Assembly (NCBI RefSeq): GCF_008642295.1
Contig: NZ_CP029190.1
Span: 3,401,001 to 3,465,000 of the forward strand
Source: Streptomyces venezuelae
GTDB lineage: Bacteria > Actinomycetota > Actinomycetes > Streptomycetales > Streptomycetaceae
Length of the DNA stretch: 64,000 nucleotides
Direction of reading: 5' to 3'
Under the pieces are notes generated by a model. It did no database searches and was not told where the DNA came from. It was given only the letters and a program-made list of their open reading frames with translations. The position numbers and the translations under genes were made by a program. Below are positions 54,161 through 62,927 of this stretch, piece by piece; within the stretch, counting starts at the first letter, position 1, and the number at the start of each line of letters is the position of its first letter.

Positions 54161-55075
54161 TCAGTCCTCCAAGACCGTCACATCGAGTCGTTCCAGTCGC
54201 GCCGGGTCGGCCAGGACGTCGATCGCCACAATCCTGCCCCCGCTGACGGTGAAGCCCATCAGCGCCACCGGCTTGCCCTCCGGCATGGTCACCACCCCCG
54301 GCGCCCCGTTCACCAGCGCCGGACGCGCGTACGGCGACAGCCGCTGGAAGGTGAGCGCCTGCCGGGCCACCGCCGCCGCGCCGCGCACCAGCCGCGAAGC
54401 ACCGCCACCCGCCTCCCCCAGGTCCACCCGCAACACCACCTCCGGGTCCAGCACCGTCAGCAGTTCCTCGAAGTCGCCGCTGCGGGAGGCCGACAGGAAC
54501 GCCCCCACCACCCTGCGCTGCCGGATCAGATCCGTGTCCGGCACCGGCGCCGCCCCCTGCACCCGCCGGCGGGCCCGGCTGGCCAGCTGGCGGGCCGCCG
54601 CCGGGCTCCGCTCCACGATGGGCGCGATCTCGTCGAACGGCACACCGAACATGTCGTGCAGGACGAACGACAGCCGTTCGGCGGGCGCCAGCTGCTCCAG
54701 TACCACCAGCAGCGCCAGCCCCACCGAGTCGGCCAGCAGCACTTCCTGCTCCGGGTCGAGCCCCTCGGGCGGGCTCAGGATCGGTTCCGGCACCCGCACC
54801 CCGAGGGGTTCCTCGCGCCGGGCCCGGCGGACCCGCAGCTGGTCCAGGCAGACCCGGGCAACCACCGTGGTCAGCCAGCCGCCCAGGTTCTCCACCTCGC
54901 GGGTGGAGGTCCGGTCGAGCCGGAACCAGGCCTCCTGAACGGCATCTTCCGCCTCGCTGAGCGAGCCGAGCATCCGGTAGGCGACCGCCCGCAGATGGGA
55001 CCGCCGCTCCTCGAAACGGGCCGCCAGGAAATCCCGGTCCCGGTCGTCAACGCCTGCGCCGAATTCGTTGGTCAT
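54161..55075 (-). CDS. ECF sigma factor with C-terminal SnoaL-like domain (SigJ/ECF41 type)
   Basis: 304 residues. Region 2 is RFEERRSHLRAVAYRMLGSLSEAEDAVQEAWFRLDR and region 4 is LAPAERLSFVLHDMFGVPFDEIAPIVERSPAAARQLASRARRRVQG. The last 120 residues (VVGAFLSASRSGDFEELLTVLDPEVVLRVDLG...) are the NTF2/SnoaL-like extension that, in ECF41 sigma factors, both activates and restrains the factor in cis. The DGGGK-type motif is degenerate. No separate anti-sigma gene is present. A PrmC-like gene follows with no gap. Confidence 0.9.
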   Translation of the reverse strand: MTNEFGAGVDDRDRDFLAARFEERRSHLRAVAYRMLGSLSEAEDAVQEAWFRLDRTSTREVENLGGWLTTVVARVCLDQLRVRRARREEPLGVRVPEPILSPPEGLDPEQEVLLADSVGLALLVVLEQLAPAERLSFVLHDMFGVPFDEIAPIVERSPAAARQLASRARRRVQGAAPVPDTDLIRQRRVVGAFLSASRSGDFEELLTVLDPEVVLRVDLGEAGGGASRLVRGAAAVARQALTFQRLSPYARPALVNGAPGVVTMPEGKPVALMGFTVSGGRIVAIDVLADPARLERLDVTVLED

Positions 55076-55111
55076 GCCCTTCTGACGCAGCCGCAGCCGC
55101 GGATGTGACCG

Positions 55112-56356
55112 TCAGAAAATGTCCGGGCACCAGGGCCGCCGGGCCGTCCGGAACACCGCGTCCGCCAGCGCCACCGCCCCCGGCCGCAGCTCCCGCACCC
55201 GGCCGAGCGCCGCCAGCCGGGCCGCCGAGCCGTCGCCCAGGTAGAGGGCGCCCAGTTCCGCGACGCCGAGCACCAGGTCCGGCTCGGCACCGGTGGTCCC
55301 ACAGGTGCCGGCGCCCGCATCGAGCAGGTAGCGGCCGGCCGCCAGACCCTGCGGATCCTCGACCTCCAGCACCAGTTGCCCGGGCACCTCGTACGTCCGC
55401 GCCCGGAGCGCCCGTACGACGTCCAGCAGCCGCACCCACAGCAGGTCCGCGGAGACCAGCGTGCGGGCCGACCGCGGGTCCGGCAGCAGCTGCGTCACCA
55501 GGTCGTCCGGGGCGCGGTGGCCGGTGCGGACCTTCAGCACCCAGTCGATGGAGCAGAGGAAGTGCCACAGGGCGCGCTCCGCCCGCGGGTTCACCGCCAG
55601 CAGGTCCGAGACCTGCACGGTGTTCAGCGGGACCTTCGCGTCCGTCCAGTGCTCATCGGACCGGTAGGAGGCGTAGCCCTGTGCCTCGCCGTCGGCCGAG
55701 CGGTACACGGCGAAGTACTTCTCCTTGTACGGGCGGGAGTCGAGCGCCTCCAGACCGGTGTCCAGGTTCCACCACCGCTCGTCGCGGCTGACCACGCCCG
55801 GGGTCACCGCCCGCAGCCGCCCGTGCAGTCCGGGGCCGGTCCGGCGGGCCTCGGCCGCGTCCACCAGGTCGATCCGGCCGCCGTCGTCGGGCACCGGAAG
55901 GCGGCGGTCCAGGCCGGTACGCGCGACGTCGATCTCCCATTCCACCGTCGAGGTGGCGGGCCCGAACCCGTACCGGCCGTAGATCGGGTACTCGGCGGCT
56001 ATGAGGGTGGCCAGCACGTCGCCGCGCTCCTTGGCCGCCGCCAGGTCCGCCGTCATCATCCGGGTGAGCAGGCCGCGGCGCCGGTGCGTGGGCAGCACCG
56101 AGACGGCGGAGACCGCGTTCGCGGGGAGCACTGCACCGCCGGGCACGGTGAGTTCCTGCGCGAACGTCCGGAACGTGGCCACACAGCCGCCGGTGTCCGG
56201 GTCGAAGGCCCCCACCGTCCGGTTGAGGTCGTTGTACTTGATCCGCTGGGCGACGTCCCCGTCCGTGACCAGAGGCGAGGAGAGGAAGCCGGTCTGTACC
56301 GTGCGCAGCCAGTCGGCCAGCTCGGATTCTGTGACGGAACGGATGTCGGCACTCAT
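55112..56356 (-). CDS. Eis-like GNAT acetyltransferase
   Basis: 414 residues. The N-terminal GNAT domain has [54 protein letters not shown], the acetyl-CoA loop and the Eis signature [14 protein letters not shown] second GNAT-like domain and a sterol-carrier-like C-terminal domain follow; the chain ends in a free carboxylate near the active site (PWCPDIF), as in Eis. Members acetylate aminoglycosides and Lys residues at several positions; the natural substrate here is unknown. Confidence 0.9.
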   Translation of the reverse strand: MSADIRSVTESELADWLRTVQTGFLSSPLVTDGDVAQRIKYNDLNRTVGAFDPDTGGCVATFRTFAQELTVPGGAVLPANAVSAVSVLPTHRRRGLLTRMMTADLAAAKERGDVLATLIAAEYPIYGRYGFGPATSTVEWEIDVARTGLDRRLPVPDDGGRIDLVDAAEARRTGPGLHGRLRAVTPGVVSRDERWWNLDTGLEALDSRPYKEKYFAVYRSADGEAQGYASYRSDEHWTDAKVPLNTVQVSDLLAVNPRAERALWHFLCSIDWVLKVRTGHRAPDDLVTQLLPDPRSARTLVSADLLWVRLLDVVRALRARTYEVPGQLVLEVEDPQGLAAGRYLLDAGAGTCGTTGAEPDLVLGVAELGALYLGDGSAARLAALGRVRELRPGAVALADAVFRTARRPWCPDIF

Positions 56357-56397
56357 GCCAGGCACGCTAGCCGCCGGTCCGCGGTCCGTCGCCTGAA

Positions 56398-56985
56398 TTA
56401 CGCGAGCAGGTCGTCCACCTGTGCCTCGCCCTCCCGGTAGCGGCGGGTGATCTCCGCACTGCAGTCGTCGGCGGTGCGCTGGAGCTGCTGCCGGCGCCGG
56501 GACACCTGCTGCTCGTACCGGACCAGCCGGCCCATGGCGTCGTGGAGTTCGGCGTCGGTACGGGCCGCCAGGTCGGAGAGTTCCACATCGGCCAGCATCT
56601 CGGCGGCCAGCAGCCGGAACTCCTCGCTCTGCGGGGTGCCGAGGGTGACATGGCGGGCGGAGACGCTGCGGCTGGAGGGGGCGTCGGCGAGGATCTCGGA
56701 CAGCCGGTCCACGACCACCGCCGGCACCTCCCGGCCCGCCGGGCCCTCCTGGTCGGTCCGCCGGGCCAGTTCGGCGCGCAGGATGTCGATGCGGCCCTGC
56801 AGGATTCTGCGGATGTAGCTCAGGTCGGCCTCGTCGCGCTGGGCGTCCCGGCGCAGGGCCCGCAGTTCGGGCAGTCCGAGGCCGAGGACCCCGGGCGGCT
56901 GGACGTCCGGGGTGCGCTGTGCGGGCGGGCGCACCGCCGACACCGGGCCTGCGGCTGCAGCTGCAGAGGTACCAGAAGTATTCAT
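56398..56985 (-). CDS. rsiG: RsiG, c-di-GMP-responsive anti-sigma factor for WhiG
   Basis: 195 residues from ATG 56985. A disordered N-terminus (1-35) precedes an antiparallel coiled coil. Both c-di-GMP-binding E(X)3S(X)2R(X)3Q(X)3D motifs are exact: E52-S56-R59-Q63-D67 and E158-S162-R165-Q169-D173. Two motifs together bind a c-di-GMP dimer, which lets RsiG hold the sporulation sigma factor WhiG. The partner whiG is not in this window. CdgB, a maker of the ligand, is. Confidence 0.92.
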   Translation of the reverse strand: MNTSGTSAAAAAGPVSAVRPPAQRTPDVQPPGVLGLGLPELRALRRDAQRDEADLSYIRRILQGRIDILRAELARRTDQEGPAGREVPAVVVDRLSEILADAPSSRSVSARHVTLGTPQSEEFRLLAAEMLADVELSDLAARTDAELHDAMGRLVRYEQQVSRRRQQLQRTADDCSAEITRRYREGEAQVDDLLA

Positions 56986-57117
56986 ACGAACGTGTCCGTC
57001 CCCTCGACCGGTGCATGGGGCACCGCCTCCGTGCATCGTGCCACTGACGGTGGGGCGGACGCAGGCTCAGTGCACCCGATCGGCCCCGGACGGGTGCACG
57101 CCTGATACACAGGTGGT

Positions 57118-57543
57118 ATGCGAGCAGTGGTGCAGAGGGTGGACGGCGCGAGTGTGGTCGTGGCCGGTGAGACCGTGGGCGAGATCGTCGGCGAGGGGCT
57201 GTGTGTGCTGGTGGGGGTGACCCACGAGGACACCCCGGAGAAGGCGGCGCAGCTGGCCCGCAAGCTGTGGTCGCTGCGGATCCTGGAGGGCGAGAAGTCC
57301 TGCAGTGACAACGGCGCGCCGCTGCTGGTGATCTCCCAGTTCACGCTCTACGGGGACGCCCGCAAGGGCCGCCGCCCCACCTGGAACGCGGCGGCCCCCG
57401 GGGATGTCGCGGAGCCGCTGGTGGACGAGGTGGTGGCGCAGCTGCGGCAGCTGGGCGCGACGGTGGAGACGGGCCGGTTCGGTGCGGACATGCGGGTCTC
57501 GCTGACCAACCACGGCCCGTTCACCGTGCTCCTCGACCTGTAA
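57118..57543 (+). CDS. dtd: D-aminoacyl-tRNA deacylase
   Basis: 141 residues. [15 protein letters not shown] starts the fold. The family motif [17 protein letters not shown] carries the catalytic backbone region, and [24 protein letters not shown] contains the Gly-cisPro-type NHGPFT motif. It removes D-amino acids or glycine mischarged on tRNA. It is a single gene, divergent from rsiG. Confidence 0.95.
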   Translation: MRAVVQRVDGASVVVAGETVGEIVGEGLCVLVGVTHEDTPEKAAQLARKLWSLRILEGEKSCSDNGAPLLVISQFTLYGDARKGRRPTWNAAAPGDVAEPLVDEVVAQLRQLGATVETGRFGADMRVSLTNHGPFTVLLDL

Positions 57544-57571
57544 GGCCGGCAAACCGATACGGCCGCCCTGC

Positions 57572-58537
57572 TCAGGGAGCGACCACGACCTCCTGGGCCG
57601 CCGCGGTCGTCCCGGCCAGCAGCGCCGCATCCACCGGCACGTTCCGCTTGACCAGCGCGAGCGCGATCGGGCCGAGCTCGTGGTGGCGCACCGAGGTGGT
57701 GACGAAGCCCAGCTGGCGGCCCTCGGGGCCGTCGGCGGCCAGCCGTACCGGCGTCCCGTGCGGCGGCAGCAGCACCTCGGAGCCGTCCAGGTGGAGGAAG
57801 ACCAGGCGGCGCGGCGGCTTCCCCAGGTTGTGGACACGGGCGACCGTCTCCTGGCCGCGGTAGCAGCCCTTCTGCAGGTGCACGGCGGTACCGATCCAGC
57901 CCAGTTCGTGCGGGATGGTGCGGTGGTCGGTCTCCAGGCCCAGCCGCGGCCGGTGCGCCTCCACGCGCAGCGCCTCGTACGCCAGGAGGCCGGCGGCGGG
58001 GCCGTGGGCGGCGGCGAAGCCGGTCAGCTCGGCGCGCGGCAGGAACACATCACGGCCGGCGGGGGTCTCCCGTACGACGTACTTTCCGGGGAGTTCCGTG
58101 ATGGAGCCGGCGGGCAGGTGTACGACGGCGAAATCGGCGGTCCGGTCCGCGACCTCCACCCGGTAGAAGAACTTCATCGACTCCAGGTAGTCGATCAGCG
58201 CCGGCACGGTGTCCGGTTCCACGTGCGCCCAGACCGTCTCGCCGTCGTCGACGAGGTAGAGGGCGTGCTCGATGTGGCCGTTGGCGGAGAGGATCAGCGC
58301 CTCGGTGGCCTGCCCCGGCGGCAGTTCGGTGAGGTGCTGGGTGAGCAGCAGGTGCAGCCAGCTCAGCCGCTCCGGTCCGGTGACGGTGAGGACTCCGCGG
58401 TGCGAGAGGTCGACGAAGCCGCGGCCGTCCGCGAGCGCGCGCTGTTCGCCGTACAGCTCTCCGTAGTGGGCGGCGACGCCTTCGTCACGGCCTTCGGCGG
58501 GCACGGCACCGGGCAGATCAAGCAAAGGGCTGGTCAT
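57572..58537 (-). CDS. ygfZ: folate-binding YgfZ/GcvT-like protein
   Basis: 321 residues. The N-terminal part has the GcvT-like folate fold (GFVDLSHRGVLTVTGPERLSWLHLLLTQHLTELPPGQ). The diagnostic motif KGCYRGQE, with its conserved Cys, appears in VHLQKGCYRGQETVARVHNLGKPPRRLV. YgfZ uses tetrahydrofolate in maintenance or assembly of iron-sulfur enzymes. The start is nine bases after the nur stop, so the two genes form one unit. Confidence 0.92.
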   Translation of the reverse strand: MTSPLLDLPGAVPAEGRDEGVAAHYGELYGEQRALADGRGFVDLSHRGVLTVTGPERLSWLHLLLTQHLTELPPGQATEALILSANGHIEHALYLVDDGETVWAHVEPDTVPALIDYLESMKFFYRVEVADRTADFAVVHLPAGSITELPGKYVVRETPAGRDVFLPRAELTGFAAAHGPAAGLLAYEALRVEAHRPRLGLETDHRTIPHELGWIGTAVHLQKGCYRGQETVARVHNLGKPPRRLVFLHLDGSEVLLPPHGTPVRLAADGPEGRQLGFVTTSVRHHELGPIALALVKRNVPVDAALLAGTTAAAQEVVVAP

Positions 58538-58546
58538 AGGGCAAGC

Positions 58547-58984
58547 CTACGACTGCTCGTCCCGGTGTTCGGCGGCGCACTTGCGACAGCGGCCGAAGAT
58601 CGCGAAGTGCTTCATGTCGGTCTCGAAGCCGAAGGTGGTGTGCAGTTTCGCGATGAACTCGGAGGCGATCTCCTGCTGGGCCTCGATGACGTCCCCGCAG
58701 TCCCGGCACACCAGGTGCATGTGGTGGTGCCGGTCGGCGAGGTGGTACGTCGGCGCCCCGTGCCCGAGATGGGCGTGCGAGACCAGTTTGAGCTCCTCGA
58801 GGAGCTCGAGCGTCCGGTAGACGGTGGAGATGTTGACCCCGGAGGCGGTCTTCCGCACCTCGACGAGGATCTCGTCCGGGGTGGCGTGCTCCAGGGCGTC
58901 CACGGCCTCCAGCACAAGCTGGCGCTGCGGTGTCAGCCGGTAGCCGCGCTGCCGCAGATCGCTCTTCCAGTCGGTGCTCGCCAC
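58547..58984 (-). CDS. nur: nickel-responsive Fur-family regulator Nur
   Basis: 145 residues from GTG 58984. The winged helix RGYRLTPQRQLVLEAVDAL is followed by GVNISTVYRTLELLEELKLV. All metal ligands known for S. coelicolor Nur fall at the same numbers: His33, His86, His88 and His90 for the nickel site, and His70, His72 and His126 for the M site. The CxxC pairs C93/C96 and C133/C136 are also present. Nur represses nickel uptake and the iron superoxide dismutase when nickel is present. The GTG start lies inside a perfect hairpin. Confidence 0.96.
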   Translation of the reverse strand: MASTDWKSDLRQRGYRLTPQRQLVLEAVDALEHATPDEILVEVRKTASGVNISTVYRTLELLEELKLVSHAHLGHGAPTYHLADRHHHMHLVCRDCGDVIEAQQEIASEFIAKLHTTFGFETDMKHFAIFGRCRKCAAEHRDEQS

Positions 58985-59008
58985 CCGCCCAGTGTACGGG
59001 CGGGTGGC
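58980..59008 (-). promoter_or_regulatory. perfect hairpin enclosing the nur start codon
   Basis: GCCACCCGCCC and GGGCGGGTGGC pair perfectly (11 bp) around a 7-base loop. The GTG start of nur is inside the 3' arm. It may terminate transcription of the upstream gene or block nur initiation. Confidence 0.6.
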
Positions 59009-59034
59009 ACACCGCAGGGGTCAGCCGTCAGCCG

Positions 59035-59607
59035 TCAGCGGAAGAAGGCGATGCCGTCGTCCGGCATGTCGGGGAGGTTGCGCGCCATCTCGGCGACCTC
59101 CTCCGGGGTGACGACCTTCTTGAGCTGGGCCGACATGTACGGGCGCAGCTCGACGTCCGGGGTGGCCTTCTCCCCGACCCACATCAGGTCGCCCTTCACA
59201 TAGCCGTAGAGGCGCTTGCCGCCGCTGTACGGGCCGGATGCGGCGGTGCGCGCGATCGCGTCGGTGACCAGGTCGATCTGCGGCTTCCGGTCGGCGAGCT
59301 CGCCGTACCAGACCTCGACGACGCCCTGGTCGCGGACCATCACGGTCTCGACCTTGCGGTCCTCGTCGATGCGCCAGTAGCCGGTCTCGGACTCCAGCGG
59401 GCGGACCTTCTTGCCCTCGGCGTCGAGCGCCCACGTGTGCGAGACGTACTCCAGGAAGTCCCTGCCGTCGTGGCTGAAGACGACCTCCTGGCCGAAGTTG
59501 CACTTCTCCTCACCGGGGAAGTCGAAGACGCCCGCGCCCTCCCAGGTGCCGAGGAGGAAGGCGAGGGGCACGAGGCCCGGGTTCAGGTCGGAAGGGATCT
59601 GGATCAT
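59035..59607 (-). CDS. nitrobindin-like heme-binding beta-barrel protein (FABP-like)
   Basis: 190 residues. The family start LNPGLVPLAFLLGTWEGAGVFDFPGEEKCNFGQEVVFSHDGRDFLEYVSHTWAL contains GTWEGxG. The C-terminal VKGDLMWVGEKATPDVELRPYMSAQLKKV lies in the barrel region that holds the heme His in human and plant nitrobindins. However, the usual C-terminal His is not obvious here, so heme binding should be treated as likely for the family, not shown for this copy. It is transcribed toward nur, 50 bases ahead. Confidence 0.85.
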   Translation of the reverse strand: MIQIPSDLNPGLVPLAFLLGTWEGAGVFDFPGEEKCNFGQEVVFSHDGRDFLEYVSHTWALDAEGKKVRPLESETGYWRIDEDRKVETVMVRDQGVVEVWYGELADRKPQIDLVTDAIARTAASGPYSGGKRLYGYVKGDLMWVGEKATPDVELRPYMSAQLKKVVTPEEVAEMARNLPDMPDDGIAFFR

Positions 59608-59653
59608 GAATGGCTGCTCAGGCGATCTGTGGGAGGGGTCGGTGAACCGGAGG

Positions 59654-59755
59654 TCAGCGCTGGCCCTGGTAGAGCTTCGCGACGGCCAGCGCGGTGAAGG
59701 CGAGGACGCCGACGGCGACCAGGACCAGCAGGGAGGTGAAGACTGCCTCAAGCAC
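59654..59755 (-). CDS. 33-residue single-span membrane peptide
   Basis: GTG 59755 with GAGGAG six bases upstream. The product begins MLEAVFTSLLVLVAVG, forms one hydrophobic helix up to Ala26 and ends in KLYQGQR, a typical stop-transfer tail. It ends 46 bases before the nitrobindin-like start and is on the same strand, so it is probably co-transcribed. It is too short for standard gene finders. Function is unknown; by shape it could be a small regulator of a membrane protein. Confidence 0.7.
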   Translation of the reverse strand: MLEAVFTSLLVLVAVGVLAFTALAVAKLYQGQR

Positions 59756-59857
59756 GGGGTGCTCCTCGGAGGGTCGGTTCGGGGTGGCTACAGGGCCGGT
59801 CCCCAAGCCTACTGGCCCGGGGACCCGGCCACTCTGTGAGGTCCGCCGTTGGGCCGG

Positions 59858-60808
59858 TCAGCCCAGCAGCTGGTTCTGCAGGATCACCGTCTGGTGGAAG
59901 GGGACGGTGGCCGGCTCGGCGCCCTTGCGGGTCTGGAGGACCACGGCCTGGAGGTCGCCGGACTGGATGCAGGCGAGCCGGACGGCGTCGTCGCCGGCGA
60001 CCGGGGACTCCCGGAGGACGGTGACGTGGTGGTCCGCATCCACGCTGTTCGCGCGGTAGCCCTGCTTCTCGCCCTCCTCTTCCTTCGCCGCGTCCCACTC
60101 CTTGTCGGTGGCCAGGGTCGCGCCGCCGACCGGCGCGAAGTAGGAGGTGCAGCCGCTGAACGTGTCCGTGAACGCCGAGGTGTGGAAGCGCAGCAGGTAG
60201 ATCCGGGTGCGGGTGCCGTCGGGCGTGGTCCATCCGCGGGCCGCGATCTGGCGCAGGCCCTCGTCCCGCAGCTGCGCCTGCAGGCCGGGCCGGGCGTCCG
60301 GGGCGTACTCCGCCAGGTAGCTGTCGGGGGTGACGGTGCCGTCCTGCCCCGGCTTCAGGGTGTCGTCCGGGCGGGCTCCGGCGGGGGCCGGCAGCATCAG
60401 CCCGGTCAGGGCTGCGTAGTGCACCCCGTCCGGGTTGTCCTCGGCGAACGGCAGCCGGGCGCCCTTGGGCAGCTCCGGCTTGCGGATCTCCGGGTAGTCC
60501 CAGCGGCCGTCGGGCTTGGTGGCGAGGCCGGGGACGTCGGTGCGCTCGCGCTCGGTGATCTCGTACGCGACGGCCGTGCCGGTGCCGGCGAAGACCAGCA
60601 GGGCGACGGCCCAGCGCAGTACGCCGAAGGCGAGCCGGCGGCGCCGGGCGGCCCGCTCGGGGGCCGGGACCGGGACGACGGGCTCCGGCTCCGGAGCCGG
60701 GACCGGGGCCGGGACCGCCTCCGCGGCGGGGGCGGTTTCCGGCGCCTGGGCGGGCTCCGGGGCCGGGGCGGGCTCCGGGGCCGGGGTGGCGGGCTGGTGC
60801 TCGGTCAT
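59858..60808 (-). CDS. membrane-anchored protein, third of a tandem paralog set
   Basis: 316 residues. A 55-residue Pro/Ala/Glu tail (PAPEPAPAPEPAQAPE) is followed by one helix (LRWAVALLVFAGTGTAVAYEI) and an outside domain with the pattern LRDEGLRQIAARGWTTPDGTRTRIYLLRFHTSAF and VILQNQLL at the end. The same skeleton recurs in the two genes upstream. The ATG overlaps the preceding stop by four bases. No known family. Confidence 0.75.
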   Translation of the reverse strand: MTEHQPATPAPEPAPAPEPAQAPETAPAAEAVPAPVPAPEPEPVVPVPAPERAARRRRLAFGVLRWAVALLVFAGTGTAVAYEITERERTDVPGLATKPDGRWDYPEIRKPELPKGARLPFAEDNPDGVHYAALTGLMLPAPAGARPDDTLKPGQDGTVTPDSYLAEYAPDARPGLQAQLRDEGLRQIAARGWTTPDGTRTRIYLLRFHTSAFTDTFSGCTSYFAPVGGATLATDKEWDAAKEEEGEKQGYRANSVDADHHVTVLRESPVAGDDAVRLACIQSGDLQAVVLQTRKGAEPATVPFHQTVILQNQLLG

Positions 60809-61629
60809 GCGGACTCTCCGGGGGACTTCAGGTGGGTCAGCTGGTTCCGGAAGATGTTCACTGCGCGCGAGACGGCAAGGGGCTTGCCCTCGTACGCGCG
60901 GTAGGCGACCAGGTGGTCGCCTTCGACCGCCACGCACTCCAGGGACTCGACCCGGTCCTTGTCCTCGGGACCGATGCTCAGCAGCCAGCACTTGGCCTGG
61001 GGGAAGCCGTCCACCGTGGGCGGCTTGCTGCCCTTGTCGGCCACCACGCCGAGCAGCTTCCCGGTCAGAGCGGCGAACTCGCCCAGCGCCTTCGGGTCCG
61101 CCTGCATCAGGCTGATCTCGCTGACCATGCCGTTCCCGTCCCGGTAGCTGCGGGCCGCGACCCCCTTGAGCTTCAACTGGGCGAGGGCCTTGTCCCGCTC
61201 CTTGCGCTCGGCACCGGACAGGCCGGTCCGCTGCTCCTTCAGACGCTCGACCGCCTTGGCACCGGGCACGAAGTAGTCGTTGCCCTCCACGCCGAAGTCC
61301 GGGCCGGGCCGGTGGCCGTCGGGCATCGGCAGCAGCTTGGCGGCCAGCGGGTGCAACGGTGCGGACGGCGGCTCCTCCGCCGTCGCGGACAGGTCCGCCG
61401 CCGACGCGTCCGCGGGCGTCCAGTAGCGGGTCGGGGAGGCGAGCTCGGCCTCGGTGAACTTCTGGGCACTCACGACGCAGGCGCCCAGCACACCGAGGGC
61501 CGCGAGGCCGCCGACGAGCATGGCGCCCTGCCGGCGGCGGTTCGGCCTGCTCTGCTCCGGCGCGTCCCGCACATCCGGTGCCTCCGGGCCGTCCGTGCCG
61601 GGCGTGATGTCGTCCTGCAGTTCGATCAC
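60805..61629 (-). CDS. membrane-anchored protein, second of a tandem paralog set
   Basis: 274 residues from GTG 61629, which overlaps the preceding stop (GTGA). An acidic tail, an anchor (GAMLVGGLAALGVLGACVVSAQ) and an outside domain with LAQLKLKGVAARSYRDGNGMVSEISLMQADPKALGEFAALTG and ending VNIFRNQLTHLKSPG. Similar in layout to its neighbours. It has two Cys in the domain (AKCWLLS, LECVAV). Function is unknown. Confidence 0.75.
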   Translation of the reverse strand: MIELQDDITPGTDGPEAPDVRDAPEQSRPNRRRQGAMLVGGLAALGVLGACVVSAQKFTEAELASPTRYWTPADASAADLSATAEEPPSAPLHPLAAKLLPMPDGHRPGPDFGVEGNDYFVPGAKAVERLKEQRTGLSGAERKERDKALAQLKLKGVAARSYRDGNGMVSEISLMQADPKALGEFAALTGKLLGVVADKGSKPPTVDGFPQAKCWLLSIGPEDKDRVESLECVAVEGDHLVAYRAYEGKPLAVSRAVNIFRNQLTHLKSPGESA

Positions 61630-62459
61630 AGTCGCTCCAGCTGACGCTCGACGAGGCTCATGAGGGCCTTCTCGGTGATGGGCTTGCCGCGCTGGTCGGC
61701 GTACCAGATGTCGACGACGGTGTCGCCGCGGCGGACGAGGGCCCGGGCCCGGCTCAGCGGGTGGTACCCCGGCTTGTTGTCCACCGGGTAGATCCAGACC
61801 CCGCCGACCTCGCGCGAGACGCCCGGGATCGCCACACCCTGGTGTCCGGCGAACTTGTCCTCCGCCTGGTAACTCGACTGGTCCGATTGGTAGTCGTCGG
61901 CTCCCGACCGGTCCTGGAACTGGATCAGCCGGACCTCGACGTGCCGGTTCTCGTTTTCCGACCACCGGCTCACTGCGATCCGCCGCAGCCCGTCCGCGGC
62001 CAGCCGGGGGGCCATCCGGTTGGGATGCTCGAAGAAGTCGGTGACGAACACCTCCAGCGGCTCGTAGCCGGACCATGCGTCCCGCGTTCCGCCGGGTGCC
62101 GGGAGCAGCGCCTTCGTCAGGTCCTCGTCGGACCGGTGGCGGCGGTTCGCGTTGACGGTCTGCTCGGTGGTCGCGTCGTCCGCGGCCACCGGCTTCGGGG
62201 CCGGGAGGTGCTGCTGGGCCAGCGGCGGCAGCGGCGTGGGCGGGCGCCCGCTCTGTACGGCGTACCCGGTGGCCGTACCGGCCAGGACGCCGAGCACGAC
62301 CGCCACCGCGATCAGTGCGACCGTACGGCCGACGCGGCGCGGGCCGCGGCCGGGATCGGGAGCAGAAGCGGGATCGGGAGCGGGCGCCGGAGCGGGATCG
62401 GGCGCCGGGTCGCGCGCCGGTTCGGGCGCTGCGTCCGGGCCGGTCTGTTCGGTTTCCAA
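61626..62459 (-). CDS. membrane-anchored protein, first of a tandem paralog set
   Basis: 277 residues from TTG 62459 with GGGGGGACC upstream. The N-terminus is an almost pure Pro/Ala/Asp repeat (PAPDPAPAPAPDPASAPDP), then a helix (TVALIAVAVVLGVLAGTATGYAV). The outside domain has LAADGLRRIAVSRWSENENRHVEVRLIQFQDRSGADDYQ and ends KALMSLVERQLERL. It heads a three-gene unit with 4-base overlaps. Function is unknown. Confidence 0.75.
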   Translation of the reverse strand: METEQTGPDAAPEPARDPAPDPAPAPAPDPASAPDPGRGPRRVGRTVALIAVAVVLGVLAGTATGYAVQSGRPPTPLPPLAQQHLPAPKPVAADDATTEQTVNANRRHRSDEDLTKALLPAPGGTRDAWSGYEPLEVFVTDFFEHPNRMAPRLAADGLRRIAVSRWSENENRHVEVRLIQFQDRSGADDYQSDQSSYQAEDKFAGHQGVAIPGVSREVGGVWIYPVDNKPGYHPLSRARALVRRGDTVVDIWYADQRGKPITEKALMSLVERQLERL

Positions 62460-62550
62460 AGAGGTCCCCCCACAGGACGTGAAACACAGGTTCCGTCACC
62501 TGTGCACACGCAAGACCCGTGCCGGGGCCAAGCAGTTGTACGCGCCGGTA

Positions 62551-62826
62551 TTACGGTTCGGCATCCCCGTGGCGCCGCGGCTTGCCGTCCAGCTCGTCCC
62601 ACCATTCGTCCGAGGTGGGATCGCCCGAGGGGTCGTCCCACCAGCGGTCGTCCGGGCCGCGCCGGTTCGCGATCGTCGCCGCGACCGGCAGGATGATCAT
62701 CGCCACCACGCACAGGGCCACGGCCGCCTCCACCGACCACAGCCGCACGAAGCTCCAGGCGGAGACGAACAGGAAGAGGCATCCGCCCATCAGCAGGAAG
62801 TAGACGCGTCGGCGCCGGGCGTACAT
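62551..62826 (-). CDS. DUF3099 membrane protein
   Basis: 91 residues from ATG 62826. MYARRRRVYFLLMGGCLFLFVSAWSFVRLWSVEAAVALCVVAMIILPVAATIANRRG gives two adjacent helices in the DUF3099 pattern; the tail is Trp/Asp-rich (DDRWWDDPSGDPTSDEWWDEL). It is an actinobacterial conserved protein of unknown function. Confidence 0.9.
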   Translation of the reverse strand: MYARRRRVYFLLMGGCLFLFVSAWSFVRLWSVEAAVALCVVAMIILPVAATIANRRGPDDRWWDDPSGDPTSDEWWDELDGKPRRHGDAEP

Positions 62827-62847
62827 GCCTCCAGGGTAGGACGGCAC

Positions 62848-62900
62848 GAAGGGCCGCACCCCGGTTCAGTGGCGTCCAACCCCCGGGGGTGCGGCCCTTC
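62848..62900. terminator. terminator after DUF1416 gene
   Basis: 15-bp perfect arms (GAAGGGCCGCACCCC and complement), 28 bases past the minus-strand DUF1416 stop and before the DUF3099 start. Confidence 0.85.
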
Positions 62901-62927
62901 GGCCGGTCAAGCTGTCGTGATCGTCGT

